Shown here one piece after another: positions 1-8,168 of a DNA stretch of 64,000 nucleotides. Every line of letters begins with the position of its first letter. The stretch's first letter is position 1. The DNA comes from JBFKQC01 sp041627895 (GTDB lineage: Bacteria; Pseudomonadota; Alphaproteobacteria; Rhodobacterales; Rhodobacteraceae): contig JBFKQC010000003.1 of NCBI GenBank assembly GCA_041627895.1, positions 65,062 through 129,061 on the forward strand, given 5' to 3'. Position numbers and translations under genes: made by a program. The notes under the pieces were generated by a model, which made no database searches, had not been told where the DNA came from, and worked only from the letters and a program-made list of their open reading frames with translations.

Positions 1-1213
1 CGTTGACCGGCCAGGCGATTTCGCCGCCCTCGATCCAGAACCCGCTGGCGCCGCGGGAATAGTCGCCGGTCGTCGGATTGATCGAGGCGCCGATCATCGA
101 GGTCACCAGCAGGCCGGTGCCGATCTCGGCCATCAGATCCTCCCTGCTCTTGGCGCCTTGCGTCAGCGCGACATTGCTGACCCCGGGCGCAGGCGGCGAC
201 GAAGGCCCGCGGGTGGCGTTGGCCGTGCTGGCAAGACCGAGCTGGCGCCCCGTAGCCAGGTCGAGGGTCCAGGATTTCAGGACGCCGTTCTCCACGATCG
301 CGCGGGGCGCGGCGGGCAGGCCCTCGGCATCGAACGGGCGCGAGGCGGAGGTGCGCTTGCGCAGCGGATCCTCGACGATCGACAGCGCGGCTGGCAGGAC
401 TTGCGCGCCCATCGCGTCGCGCAGCCACGAGGCGCCGCGCGCCACCGAGGTGCCGTTGACCGCCTGCAGCAGGTGCCCGATCAGCCCGCCGGCGATGCGC
501 TCGTCGTAGATCACCGGAAAGGCGCCGGTGGGCGGCTTTCGCGCCCCGGCGCGGGCGGCGGTGCGTTCGCCTGCGCGGCGGCCGATCGCCTCGGGGCTTT
601 CCATGTCGGCGCTGTGGGTGCGGAAGTCGCCGTACCAGTCACGCTCCATCGCCGTGCCCTCGCCGGTGATCGCGACCACCGAGCAGGAATGCGAGCTGCG
701 CGCGTAGCCGCCGGAAAATCCGTTCGTGGCGGCCAGCTGGATGCGGCGGCGGCCATAGCCGGCCGAGGCGGAATCGATCTTCGAGATGCCGGGCACGCCG
801 AGCGCCGCGGCCTCGGCCCGCCGCGCGGCGTCCTCCAGCGCGGCGGGCGCCGGCTCGGGCACGTCTTCGGCGAGGTCCAGATCGAGGATCGCGGCGGCGA
901 GCTGCGAGGGTTCGGCGAGGCCGATGAAGCGGTCCTCGGGCGCCTCGCGCGCCATGGCGACGGCGCGTTCGGCCATCGCGGCGAGGGTCGCCTCGGCGGT
1001 GTCCGAAGCCGAGACGCAGGCCTGGCGCCGGCCGATCAGCACGCGCAGGCCGAGGTCGATCCCTTCGCTGCGCTCGGCCTGCTCCAGCTTGCCACCGCGC
1101 ACGTCGATCGACACCGAGGTGCCGTCGACCGCGATCGCGTCCGCGGCCTCGGCACCGGCCTTGCGGGCGGCGGCGAGCAGGCGGTCGGTCAGGGCGGAAA
1201 GGTCGTGGGACAT
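1..1213 (-). CDS. pmbA: PmbA/TldE-family metallopeptidase subunit, 3' end missing
   Basis: About 404 codons are visible, from an ATG at 1213 reading leftward off the window edge. The last visible part carries TGDYSRGASGFWIEGGEIAW, the glycine-rich C-terminal signature of TldD/PmbA proteins, and the N-terminal half (acidic, alanine-rich, with DGTSVSIDVRGGKLEQAER) also fits that family. PmbA (TldE) pairs with TldD to make a cytoplasmic protease that degrades unfolded peptides and matures microcins. I see no HExxxH zinc motif, which fits the non-catalytic PmbA/TldE member rather than TldD. Only a few C-terminal residues should be missing. It is divergent from the glycosyltransferase gene, with 133 bases between the starts. 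Confidence 0.9.
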   Translation of the reverse strand, partial: MSHDLSALTDRLLAAARKAGAEAADAIAVDGTSVSIDVRGGKLEQAERSEGIDLGLRVLIGRRQACVSASDTAEATLAAMAERAVAMAREAPEDRFIGLAEPSQLAAAILDLDLAEDVPEPAPAALEDAARRAEAAALGVPGISKIDSASAGYGRRRIQLAATNGFSGGYARSSHSCSVVAITGEGTAMERDWYGDFRTHSADMESPEAIGRRAGERTAARAGARKPPTGAFPVIYDERIAGGLIGHLLQAVNGTSVARGASWLRDAMGAQVLPAALSIVEDPLRKRTSASRPFDAEGLPAAPRAIVENGVLKSWTLDLATGRQLGLASTANATRGPSSPPAPGVSNVALTQGAKSREDLMAEIGTGLLVTSMIGASINPTTGDYSRGASGFWIEGGEIAWPVN

Positions 1214-1346
1214 GCGGGCCTCGGCAACGGGTATCCGGACCGAGGTAGTCTGCTTGCCGGACCCGCGCAAGGGACCGGGGCGGCGCGCTTGCCCGCCGCG
1301 GCCACATAAACTATGCGCAGGCGGCGCCCTGCAGGAGCCCCGCGAC

Positions 1347-2177
1347 GTGCTGATCATATCGCTGACGACGATCCCGACCCGGTTTCACCTGATCGGCCCG
1401 ACGCTCGACAGCCTGGTGCGCCAGCGTGCGCCCGTGGATCGCATTCTGCTTTACATCCCACGCCGGTTTCGGCGCTTTCCGGACTATGACGGCAGCCTGC
1501 CGGAGGTGCCGGAAGGCGTGGAGATCCGCCGGGTCGACGACGATCTCGGCCCCGCGACCAAGGTGCTTTGCGCGGCGCGCGAATTCGCGGACCGGGATTG
1601 CGACATCCTGTTCTGCGATGACGACAGGATCTATCCGGCGGGATGGGCCGCGGCGATGCTGGCGGCACGCGCGGAACGGCCCGGCGACGCCATCGCGGCG
1701 CTCGGGCGCGAGGCAAGCTCGCTCTTCGCAAGCACGGAGCAGCGCGATCTGCAGCCGCGCGCGGTCAAGCGGGCGTGGCAGGAGGATTACTGGTACATCG
1801 CCCGCCACCTCTGGTGGCTTCTGCGCAAGCGGCTGCCAAACCCGCCCGACCGCCCGCGGCGACGGGTCTTCAAGCGGTCGGGCTATATCGACATTTTCAT
1901 GGGCTTCGGCGGTGTCATGGTGAAGCCCGGCTTTTTCGACGCCCGCGATTACGACATCCCCGATATTTGCTGGACGGTCGACGATTTCTGGCTGTCGGGG
2001 ATGCTGGCGCGCAAGCGGATCGGCATCTGGGTGCCGGCCGACGTGATAGAGCCGGTGAACTCGGACGCCTACATGGTCAACGCGCTGTTCGCGGCAGAGA
2101 TCGACGGTGTCGGCCGGCCGCGCGCCGAGAAGACGACGTTCGAATATCTGCGGGATACCTACGGCATCTGGGGCTGA
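1347..2177 (+). CDS. glycosyltransferase, GT-A like
   Basis: A 276-residue protein. I start it at GTG 1347 because GCAGGAG lies at 1331-1337, a good Shine-Dalgarno distance, although the frame is open much further upstream over the antisense of pmbA. It opens with a beta strand VLIISLTTIP, then has LDSLVRQ and the acidic run CDDDR at residues 90-94, the expected place of the metal- and nucleotide-sugar-binding DxD motif of GT-A enzymes. The second half is rich in Trp, Tyr and Arg and contains WTVDDFWLSGML, a likely catalytic-domain helix. No membrane segment is evident. The donor and acceptor sugars cannot be inferred, and there are no other polysaccharide genes beside it. Confidence 0.75.
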   Translation: MLIISLTTIPTRFHLIGPTLDSLVRQRAPVDRILLYIPRRFRRFPDYDGSLPEVPEGVEIRRVDDDLGPATKVLCAAREFADRDCDILFCDDDRIYPAGWAAAMLAARAERPGDAIAALGREASSLFASTEQRDLQPRAVKRAWQEDYWYIARHLWWLLRKRLPNPPDRPRRRVFKRSGYIDIFMGFGGVMVKPGFFDARDYDIPDICWTVDDFWLSGMLARKRIGIWVPADVIEPVNSDAYMVNALFAAEIDGVGRPRAEKTTFEYLRDTYGIWG

Positions 2178-2473
2178 GGATCGCGGTCCGAAGGGCGGCA
2201 TGGTGGCCTGCAACGCGTGCGCCGACGTGGACAGCGGTCGGACCACTCAAAAGACCATTGCCGGCGAGGCGCAACTGCGACGCGCCGCAGGTGGCCTGGA
2301 GCGGCCGTTTCCATTCGAGTGCCAAGCCGCGCGATCGCCGCCCCGTTGGGTCGGGTCGGCGATGGCGCGGCGGCCTTCGGCCTTGTCCCGCGCCGGCCGG
2401 ACCCCGAATGCCCACCTATGGCCAGGAGCCGCCCGCTTACGCCCCGTGACACTGCCCCCGGGCGCCTGCCGCT
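2178..2473. other. 296-base intergenic gap, no recognisable content
   Basis: The gap lies between the 3' ends of two convergent genes. It is GC-rich and carries open frames on both strands, but none has a convincing start, codon pattern or recognisable motif. I see no strong terminator hairpin. Confidence 0.5.
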
Positions 2474-4042
2474 CTATTGCAGCCGCTGACCGTTGGCGGA
2501 AACCGCGCCGGTGGCGCCGTCGACCTCGATGGTGGTTTCCAGCGTGTCCTCGCCGTCGCCGGGACGCGCGAAGAGGCCCATCATCATCCGTGCGCCCATC
2601 GCCTCGTCCTCGGGGATCAGACCCATCGCCACCAGCTTGTCCAGCAGGGCGTTGCCGCCGACCAGCCGCAGGTCCAGCTTGCCGGTCGGCGCGGGCATGC
2701 CGCCGAAGGTCGCGAGATCGTTCATGTCGAAGGTAAACGCGCCGGATCCGGTCAGTTCCGCCCCGACCGCGCGCAACAGCAGATCCGCGATGTCGAGCGC
2801 ATGGATCGAGAACGGCACCTCGCCGGTCGCCTCCAGTTCGGCCAGCTTCTCGAAATCCACCAGATCGACGCTGGTGCCGATCCGCCCCGACAGGTCAAGA
2901 TTGGCGTCGGCCGGATCGCGCGGCAGCACCCCGGCGGGATCGACGAGGCCCCAGAGGCTTTCGTCGATCACCAGCCCGCCGAACCCGATGCGGAACACGA
3001 AGGGTTGCGGTTTGTCCGAGGCCAGAAGCGGCATCTCCATGGCGGCGCTGATACGCGAGGCGGCCAGGCGCACCGGCAGCGGCACCAGCATCGGGTTCTG
3101 CATCTCCAGCGAATAGCCCTCGGCCGTGCCGTCGATCCGCAGCCCGTCCGCGTCGGCGGCGACCGTGGCGTCGGTCAGCGCGGTGACGGTCCGGCTGGAC
3201 GAGAACAACTGATCGCCGAGCTTGACCTCCTGGTTGCTGACGTTGTCGGCGACGCGGCTTTGCAGGCTCAGCGACAGCCCGTCGCGCAGCGCCTGCGGCA
3301 ATGCCATCAGCCCGACGCCGTTGGCCGGGATCGCGACCTCGGCGGCAAAGCCGACCTCGCCTGTCGAACCGCTCTGCGTCGAGGCCAGCCCGTCCGGCGT
3401 CGTATAGGCGAAGTCGAAGTCCTGGCTGTCGACCGTGCCGTCGAAGGACATGGTCACCAGATCGCCCTCGCGGATGCGCATCGTGCCGCGATTGCCGGCG
3501 GTGCGGATCGTGCCTGCCAGGTTCGCGTCGGCGAGCGCCTGCATGTCGGCGGGGCTGAAGCCCGGTCCGGACAGGTCGAGCCCGACAAGCTCGATCGCGA
3601 TCTCGGCCACGTCGTAGCTGTACGAGACATCCCCCGGATCGCCCGAGGCCAGCATGTCGTATCCCGGCCCTGTCATCCGCATTGCCAGGCTGCCGTCGCC
3701 GAACTCGGCGATCGAAAAGCCCATGGCGATATCCATTGCGGCGGGATAGCGCATCGTGACCGTGCCGTCGCCGTTCTCGATCAGGACGATGTCGCTGGTG
3801 GTGAGGTTGGCGGTGCCGACGCCCATCGGCAGGGCAAAGCTGGCATCGATTCCGCGCACGTTGGTGGTGGTGCCGTCGGACTCCAGCGTGGCGGACATCC
3901 GCCCGCCGAGCGCGCGCAGCATCGCCACCTGGTTGGCCCACACATCGGACGCGGCAACGTCGGCAGTGGCGGGGGTGGCGGGGGCAACCAGCGCGGCCGC
4001 GGAAAACAGCGCGAGGGCAGAAACGTGGCGGGACATCGGCAA
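2474..4042 (-). CDS. secreted DUF2125-family protein, downstream paralogue
   Basis: A 522-residue protein with an N-terminal signal peptide (hydrophobic residues 7-27 ending at ATPATA) and then a long, beta-rich, Gly/Asp-rich body. I recognise it as the DUF2125 type common in Rhodobacterales; no function is known to me. It is the second gene of a tandem pair: its last roughly 75 residues (LRLVGGNALLDKLVAMGL through to the end NGQRLQ) are almost identical to the neighbour at 4124-5638, while the N-terminal halves have diverged. It is probably a periplasmic or outer-membrane-associated beta protein. ATG 4042 is used; ATG 4036 is the alternative. The 81-base spacer to the upstream paralogue suggests one transcript. 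Confidence 0.8.
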   Translation of the reverse strand: MPMSRHVSALALFSAAALVAPATPATADVAASDVWANQVAMLRALGGRMSATLESDGTTTNVRGIDASFALPMGVGTANLTTSDIVLIENGDGTVTMRYPAAMDIAMGFSIAEFGDGSLAMRMTGPGYDMLASGDPGDVSYSYDVAEIAIELVGLDLSGPGFSPADMQALADANLAGTIRTAGNRGTMRIREGDLVTMSFDGTVDSQDFDFAYTTPDGLASTQSGSTGEVGFAAEVAIPANGVGLMALPQALRDGLSLSLQSRVADNVSNQEVKLGDQLFSSSRTVTALTDATVAADADGLRIDGTAEGYSLEMQNPMLVPLPVRLAASRISAAMEMPLLASDKPQPFVFRIGFGGLVIDESLWGLVDPAGVLPRDPADANLDLSGRIGTSVDLVDFEKLAELEATGEVPFSIHALDIADLLLRAVGAELTGSGAFTFDMNDLATFGGMPAPTGKLDLRLVGGNALLDKLVAMGLIPEDEAMGARMMMGLFARPGDGEDTLETTIEVDGATGAVSANGQRLQ

Positions 4043-4123
4043 GGCTCCGGTCAGACTATGGTTATCGTGAAAGGCAGGAGCGCCGCCGTCGCGGGACGGC
4101 GGCGCCCAGGATTTCGGGCCGCT

Positions 4124-5638
4124 CTATTGCAACCGCTGGCCGTTGGCCGAAACCGCGCCGGTGGCACCGTCGACCTCGATCTTCGAGACCAGCGTGTCCT
4201 CGCCGTCGCCCGGCCGCGCGAACAGACCCATCATCATCCGCGCGCCCATTGCCTGGTCCTCGGGGATCAGGCCCATGGCCACCAGCTTGTCTAGCAGGCC
4301 GTTGCCGCCCACCAGCCTCAGGTCGATCGAGCCGGTCGGCGCCGGCAGACCGTCGAAGGTCTGCAGGTCCTTCATGTCGAAGGTAAAGCCGCCCATGCCG
4401 CTGAGTTCGGCGCCGGCGATGGCCAGACGCACCTCGTTGATGTCGAGCGCGTGCAGTTCGCCCGGCATTTCGGCATCCATCTCGGCCGCGGCCTCGGGGT
4501 TAAAGATGTCAAACAGCCAGTTCGCCTTGCCGCTTGTGTCGACGATCAGCGTGGCCGGATCATGCGGAAGCTGCCCGCCGGCATCGATCATGCCCCAGAT
4601 CATCTCGCTGACGCCGAGATCCACCAGCCGCACGGCAAAGCCGAAATCCTGCGGCTCGGCGCTTTGTGTCACCGGCATCACCAGCGAGAAGCCGAGTTCG
4701 CCGATGGTGGCGGCGACCTCGGGCAGCGGAATCTCCGAGCCCGACATGGTGAAATCGAGCCCGGTATTGCCGACCTCGTAGCGGAGCGCATCGGCGCTGA
4801 GCGCGACATCCAACAGCCCGCCGGTGGCTGAGCCGTTCATCGCGAAGGCGTCGCGGTCGTCACGGAAGTCGAACTTGAACGTCGCCGCGCCGTGGGTCAG
4901 CCGCGAGGCGGTGGACATGCCGTCGGCCAGCGCCTGGCCCAGCATCGCCGGGTCGGCCATCATGAACAGCGACCCGCTGGAGGTCGCCGCGATGTCGTTG
5001 TAGGTCAGCGCCGCGTCCAGCCGGCCTTGGCCGCCGTCGGGCTCGTCCATTCCGATCACCGCGGTCATCCGCGCCGCGTTCATCTCGGTCAGGACCTCGG
5101 TCATGTCGCCGCTGGTCACGACATACTTGCCGTCCAGATCGGACAGCGTGAAGTCCGCATCGAGCGCCACCTCTTCGCCGTCAACCACCAGCTTGCTGAC
5201 GCCGATGTTCATCGACGGCGCCAGGAAATCGTAGGTCACGTCGCCGGGATCGCCCGAGGCGGTCATCGCCAAGCCTTCCTGGGCGACGGTCAGCGTGATG
5301 TCGGCGGCTTCGCCGAATTCGGGCCGCACGCTGAGCGTGATGTCATAGCTGGGCGACATCGAGATCGCGACGGTGCCATCGCCGTTGTCGCGGAACGCCA
5401 CCTCGCCGATGACGCCCTCGACCGAAATCTCGTCCATCGTCATCGACATTTTCAGGTCGCCGATCGTCAGCGTGTTGCCGTCCTGGGTCTCGGAACCGGG
5501 CGCCAGCGTCTGGCCGACGCTTTCGGCGGCGGCCTTCCAGTTTTCCCACACCTCGGCACCGGTGATGTCGGCAGAGGCGGCGCCGGCCAGGGCGAGAAGA
5601 ATTGCAGTGGAGCCACAAAGGGCCTTGCGCTGTGTCAT
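4124..5638 (-). CDS. secreted DUF2125-family protein, upstream paralogue
   Basis: A 504-residue protein with a signal peptide at residues 1-23 (TAILLALAGAASA) followed by SADITGAEVWENWK. The matching position of the paralogue at 2474-4042 reads VAASDVWANQVAML, so both mature proteins begin alike. Repeated blocks such as SGDPGDVTYDF and the GMGGFTFDMKDL region align with the paralogue (SGDPGDVSYSY and GSGAFTFDMNDL). The C-terminal block is nearly identical in protein, but its codons differ at many third positions. The pair looks like an old tandem duplication kept by selection. The function is unknown. It is the promoter-proximal gene of the pair and is divergent from the SDR gene. Confidence 0.8.
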   Translation of the reverse strand: MTQRKALCGSTAILLALAGAASADITGAEVWENWKAAAESVGQTLAPGSETQDGNTLTIGDLKMSMTMDEISVEGVIGEVAFRDNGDGTVAISMSPSYDITLSVRPEFGEAADITLTVAQEGLAMTASGDPGDVTYDFLAPSMNIGVSKLVVDGEEVALDADFTLSDLDGKYVVTSGDMTEVLTEMNAARMTAVIGMDEPDGGQGRLDAALTYNDIAATSSGSLFMMADPAMLGQALADGMSTASRLTHGAATFKFDFRDDRDAFAMNGSATGGLLDVALSADALRYEVGNTGLDFTMSGSEIPLPEVAATIGELGFSLVMPVTQSAEPQDFGFAVRLVDLGVSEMIWGMIDAGGQLPHDPATLIVDTSGKANWLFDIFNPEAAAEMDAEMPGELHALDINEVRLAIAGAELSGMGGFTFDMKDLQTFDGLPAPTGSIDLRLVGGNGLLDKLVAMGLIPEDQAMGARMMMGLFARPGDGEDTLVSKIEVDGATGAVSANGQRLQ

Positions 5639-5760
5639 TGTAACCTTTCCGGTCTAATATGAATGGAACCAGCTTCCGCCGGGTTGGCATCGGGGTCAAG
5701 GTGAGACTTTCCCGACCGGTTCAACCTTGCATGACCGGACGTGGATAGGGGGAATGCGAC

Positions 5761-6510
5761 GTGAATTTGACGGGCAAGACAGTGCTGATCACCGGCGCCA
5801 GCCGCGGTATCGGCGCCGCCGCGGCGCGGGTATTCGCCGGGGCGGGCGCGCGGGTCGCACTGGTGGCGCGCTCGCGCGAGGCGATTGCCGATCTGGCCGG
5901 CGAGATCGGCGAGGCAGCGCTGGCGATACCCTGCGACGTCAGCCGCTACTGGGAAGTCGAGGCCGCCGTAGGCGCCTGTGTCGAGGCCTTCGGCTCGCTC
6001 GACGTGCTGGTCAACAACGCCGGCGTGATCGAGCCGATCGCGCATCTCGCCGCGTCCGACCCCGAAGGCTGGAGCCACGCGGTCGATATCAACCTCAAGG
6101 GCGTCTACAACGGGATGCGCGCGGCGCTGCCGGTGATGCTTGGCCAGGGCGGCGGCACGATCCTGACCGTATCGTCCGGCGCGGCGCACGGCCCGGTCGA
6201 GGCGTGGTCGCATTACTGCGCCTCGAAGGCGGGCGCCGCGATGCTGACCCGCTGCGCCGACAAGGAGAACCGGGCGCACGGTATCCGCGCCATGGGCCTG
6301 TCGCCCGGAACCGTCGCCACCGAGATGCAGCGCGAGATCAAGGCGAGCGGGATTAACCCGGTCAGCCGGCTTGAGTGGTCCGATCACATCCCGCCGGACT
6401 GGCCGGCCAGGGCGCTTTTGTGGATGTGCTCGGCCGACGCCGACGCGTACCTGGGCGGCGAGATATCGCTGCGCGACGAGGGCATTCGCGCGCGGGTCGG
6501 GCTGGCATGA
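5761..6510 (+). CDS. SDR-family NAD(P)-dependent oxidoreductase
   Basis: A 249-residue classical short-chain dehydrogenase. It shows the cofactor motif TGASRGIG at residues 11-18, NNAG at about 85-88, and the catalytic pair in YCASK (Tyr152, Lys156) with a preceding VSSG serine. Length and motif spacing are standard for the family. The start is GTG 5761, with a purine-rich Shine-Dalgarno stretch at 5744-5752; the ATG at 5754 is in another frame. Its stop overlaps the start of the enoyl-CoA hydratase gene by four bases (ATGA), so the two are translationally coupled and may act on the same acyl or hydroxyacyl substrate. The substrate is not deducible from sequence. Confidence 0.85.
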   Translation: MNLTGKTVLITGASRGIGAAAARVFAGAGARVALVARSREAIADLAGEIGEAALAIPCDVSRYWEVEAAVGACVEAFGSLDVLVNNAGVIEPIAHLAASDPEGWSHAVDINLKGVYNGMRAALPVMLGQGGGTILTVSSGAAHGPVEAWSHYCASKAGAAMLTRCADKENRAHGIRAMGLSPGTVATEMQREIKASGINPVSRLEWSDHIPPDWPARALLWMCSADADAYLGGEISLRDEGIRARVGLA

Positions 6511-7133
6511 TCGAGGTCGCCTGGGACGGCGCGCTTTGCCGCGTCACGCTGAACCGTCCTGACAAGGCCAACGCGGTGACGCGCGGGATGCTCGAGGGTG
6601 TGGCCGAGGCCGCCGAGACCGCGGCCGGGCGCGCCCGCGCCTTCGTTCTGACCGGCACGGGCAAGGCGTTCAGCGCCGGGATGGACCTGCAGGCGGCCCG
6701 CGACGGGCTTGCCACCGATCCGGTCTGGGAACGGGTCTCGGGCGCCATCGCGGCGCTAGACGCGCTGACCGTCGCGGCGCTGAACGGCACGCTGGCGGGC
6801 GGCGCGTTCGGCATGGCACTGGCCTGCGATCTGCGGGTCACGGTGCCGGAGGCGACGTTCTTCTACCCGGTGATGAAGCTCGGCTTCCTGCCGCAACCCT
6901 CCGATCCGGCGCGGCTGGTCCGCCTCGTCGGGCCGGCGCGGGCCGGGCTGATCCTGATGGCCGGCGCGAAGCTGAGCGCGCGCGAGGCGCAGGCGATCGG
7001 GCTGGTGGACGCGGTCGTGCCGCGCGAGGCGCTGGACGAGCGGGTGAGGACGCTTTGTGCCGATGCGCTCGGCGCCGAGGCCCGGCATGTGGCCGCGATC
7101 AAGGCGATGCTGCGCCCAGCCGGCGCAGCCTGA
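6507..7133 (+). CDS. enoyl-CoA hydratase/isomerase family protein
   Basis: A crotonase-fold protein of 208 residues, shorter than the usual 255-265. The N-terminal strand RVTLNRPDKANAV, the first oxyanion-hole region FSAGMDL and the second LAGGAFGMAL are all present, followed by ACDLRVTVPEATF and the helix LILMAGAKLSAREAQAIGLVD. The C-terminal trimerisation helices are trimmed. I see no clear pair of catalytic glutamates, so hydratase activity is uncertain; an isomerase or hydrolase role is possible. It starts at ATG 6507 inside the stop of the SDR gene. Its 3' end overlaps the convergent membrane-protein gene by 35 bases. Confidence 0.8.
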   Translation: MIEVAWDGALCRVTLNRPDKANAVTRGMLEGVAEAAETAAGRARAFVLTGTGKAFSAGMDLQAARDGLATDPVWERVSGAIAALDALTVAALNGTLAGGAFGMALACDLRVTVPEATFFYPVMKLGFLPQPSDPARLVRLVGPARAGLILMAGAKLSAREAQAIGLVDAVVPREALDERVRTLCADALGAEARHVAAIKAMLRPAGAA

Positions 7134-7779
7134 GCAGCGCAAGCCCCGTCACCGCGCCGATAGTCAGCCCCGCGCCGATGCCGCCCGCCGCCCAAAGCGC
7201 GAGCTTTGCCGCCCAGCCCGGCAGGTCGGCGGCGATCTGCGCCCCGGCATAGATCATCGGCAGCGCCAGCGCCCAGGCCGCGGCATTGGCCAGCGCCCAA
7301 AGCATGCGCCCGCGCGGCAGCGCGATCGACTGCGCCGCGCCGAAGATCAGCCCGACGCCAAGCCCGAACACCGCCGCGAAGCCGAGCGTTGCCGAAAGCC
7401 CGGGCCCGGCGGCGGACGCTTCGGCAGGCGCGTCAGCCGCGAGGAACATCGGGATGAAGCTGCCGATCCCCCAGCCGATCAGACCCACCGTGACGGTCGC
7501 CCAGATCCAAGGCCCGCGCGCCACGCGCGGCTCGAACCAGCGCACCCCGACGGTCTGCAACCCGCCCAGGATCACCCCCTCGGGCACCGCCGACAGCGTC
7601 AGCAGGAACCAGACGCCGAACCGGGGCAGCAGCGCCTCCGGCTCGCCCAGGGTCAGCGCCACCGTGCCGTACCAGAGCGCCGCGGCGGCGATGCCAAGCC
7701 CCTCGGCCAGCGCGCAGAGCAGTATCCATCGGCGGTAGAGCATTGCCCGCAGGCTAATGTCGGCGCCCGCGCCGCGCAT
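7099..7779 (-). CDS. six-helix integral membrane protein, function unknown
   Basis: A 226-residue, strongly hydrophobic protein with six likely membrane helices (roughly residues 18-40, 52-75, 88-112, 125-148, 158-182 and 188-212). I recognise no family. ATG 7779 is listed; ATG 7743 (MLYRRW) would remove 12 polar residues and may be the true start. The gene is convergent with the enoyl-CoA hydratase and overlaps its last 35 bases. The start of the HNH gene's coding end (7789) lies only ten bases upstream on the same strand, so the two could be cotranscribed. Confidence 0.65.
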   Translation of the reverse strand: MRGAGADISLRAMLYRRWILLCALAEGLGIAAAALWYGTVALTLGEPEALLPRFGVWFLLTLSAVPEGVILGGLQTVGVRWFEPRVARGPWIWATVTVGLIGWGIGSFIPMFLAADAPAEASAAGPGLSATLGFAAVFGLGVGLIFGAAQSIALPRGRMLWALANAAAWALALPMIYAGAQIAADLPGWAAKLALWAAGGIGAGLTIGAVTGLALLRLRRLGAASP

Positions 7780-7788
7780 TGACCCCGG

Positions 7789-8094
7789 TCAAGGCGGGCG
7801 GCTGCGCCGCTTTCCCGGGGTCCGCGACAGGAAATCGACCGGGCGCCTTGCCACCCAGGCCGCGAACTTCGCCAGCCGCGGATGGGCGCAAAGCGCTTCG
7901 ACCGTCGAATAGTCGCGCGCCAGTTCGGCCTCGGTCAGGGTGGCGTGGATTTCCTTGTGGCAGATGTGGTGCAACAGCACCGTCGGACCGCCCTTGCCGC
8001 CCTTCAGCCGTGGCACCAGGTGGTGCAGCGATTGCGGCACCTCCGGCGGGATCGGGCGGCCGCAAAGCGGGCAGATCGGCGGTTCGGCGTCCAA
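7789..8094 (-). CDS. small HNH-type protein
   Basis: A 101-residue protein. It has a zinc knuckle CPLCGRPIP at residues 8-16 and then HHLVPRLKGGKGG and LLHHICHKEIHATLTEAELARDY, which match the H-N-H nuclease core and its trailing helix. I know this small HNH type from many proteobacteria, without a known role. The start is TTG 8094, preceded by AAGGGA at a suitable distance on the minus strand; no in-frame ATG lies before the cysteine motif. It is divergent from the MscS gene, and the 74 bases between must hold both promoters. Confidence 0.75.
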   Translation of the reverse strand: MDAEPPICPLCGRPIPPEVPQSLHHLVPRLKGGKGGPTVLLHHICHKEIHATLTEAELARDYSTVEALCAHPRLAKFAAWVARRPVDFLSRTPGKRRSRPP

Positions 8095-8168
8095 GGCGTT
8101 CCCTTGTCAGCGCGGCGGTTCGGTGCCAGAGGATGGGGCAGCGGAAAAGGTGCGGCAAGGGGGACGCC

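Noticed and set aside
2477..4294. 605-codon open frame on the plus strand
   Set aside because: It mirrors the DUF2125 genes and has the composition of an antisense frame.
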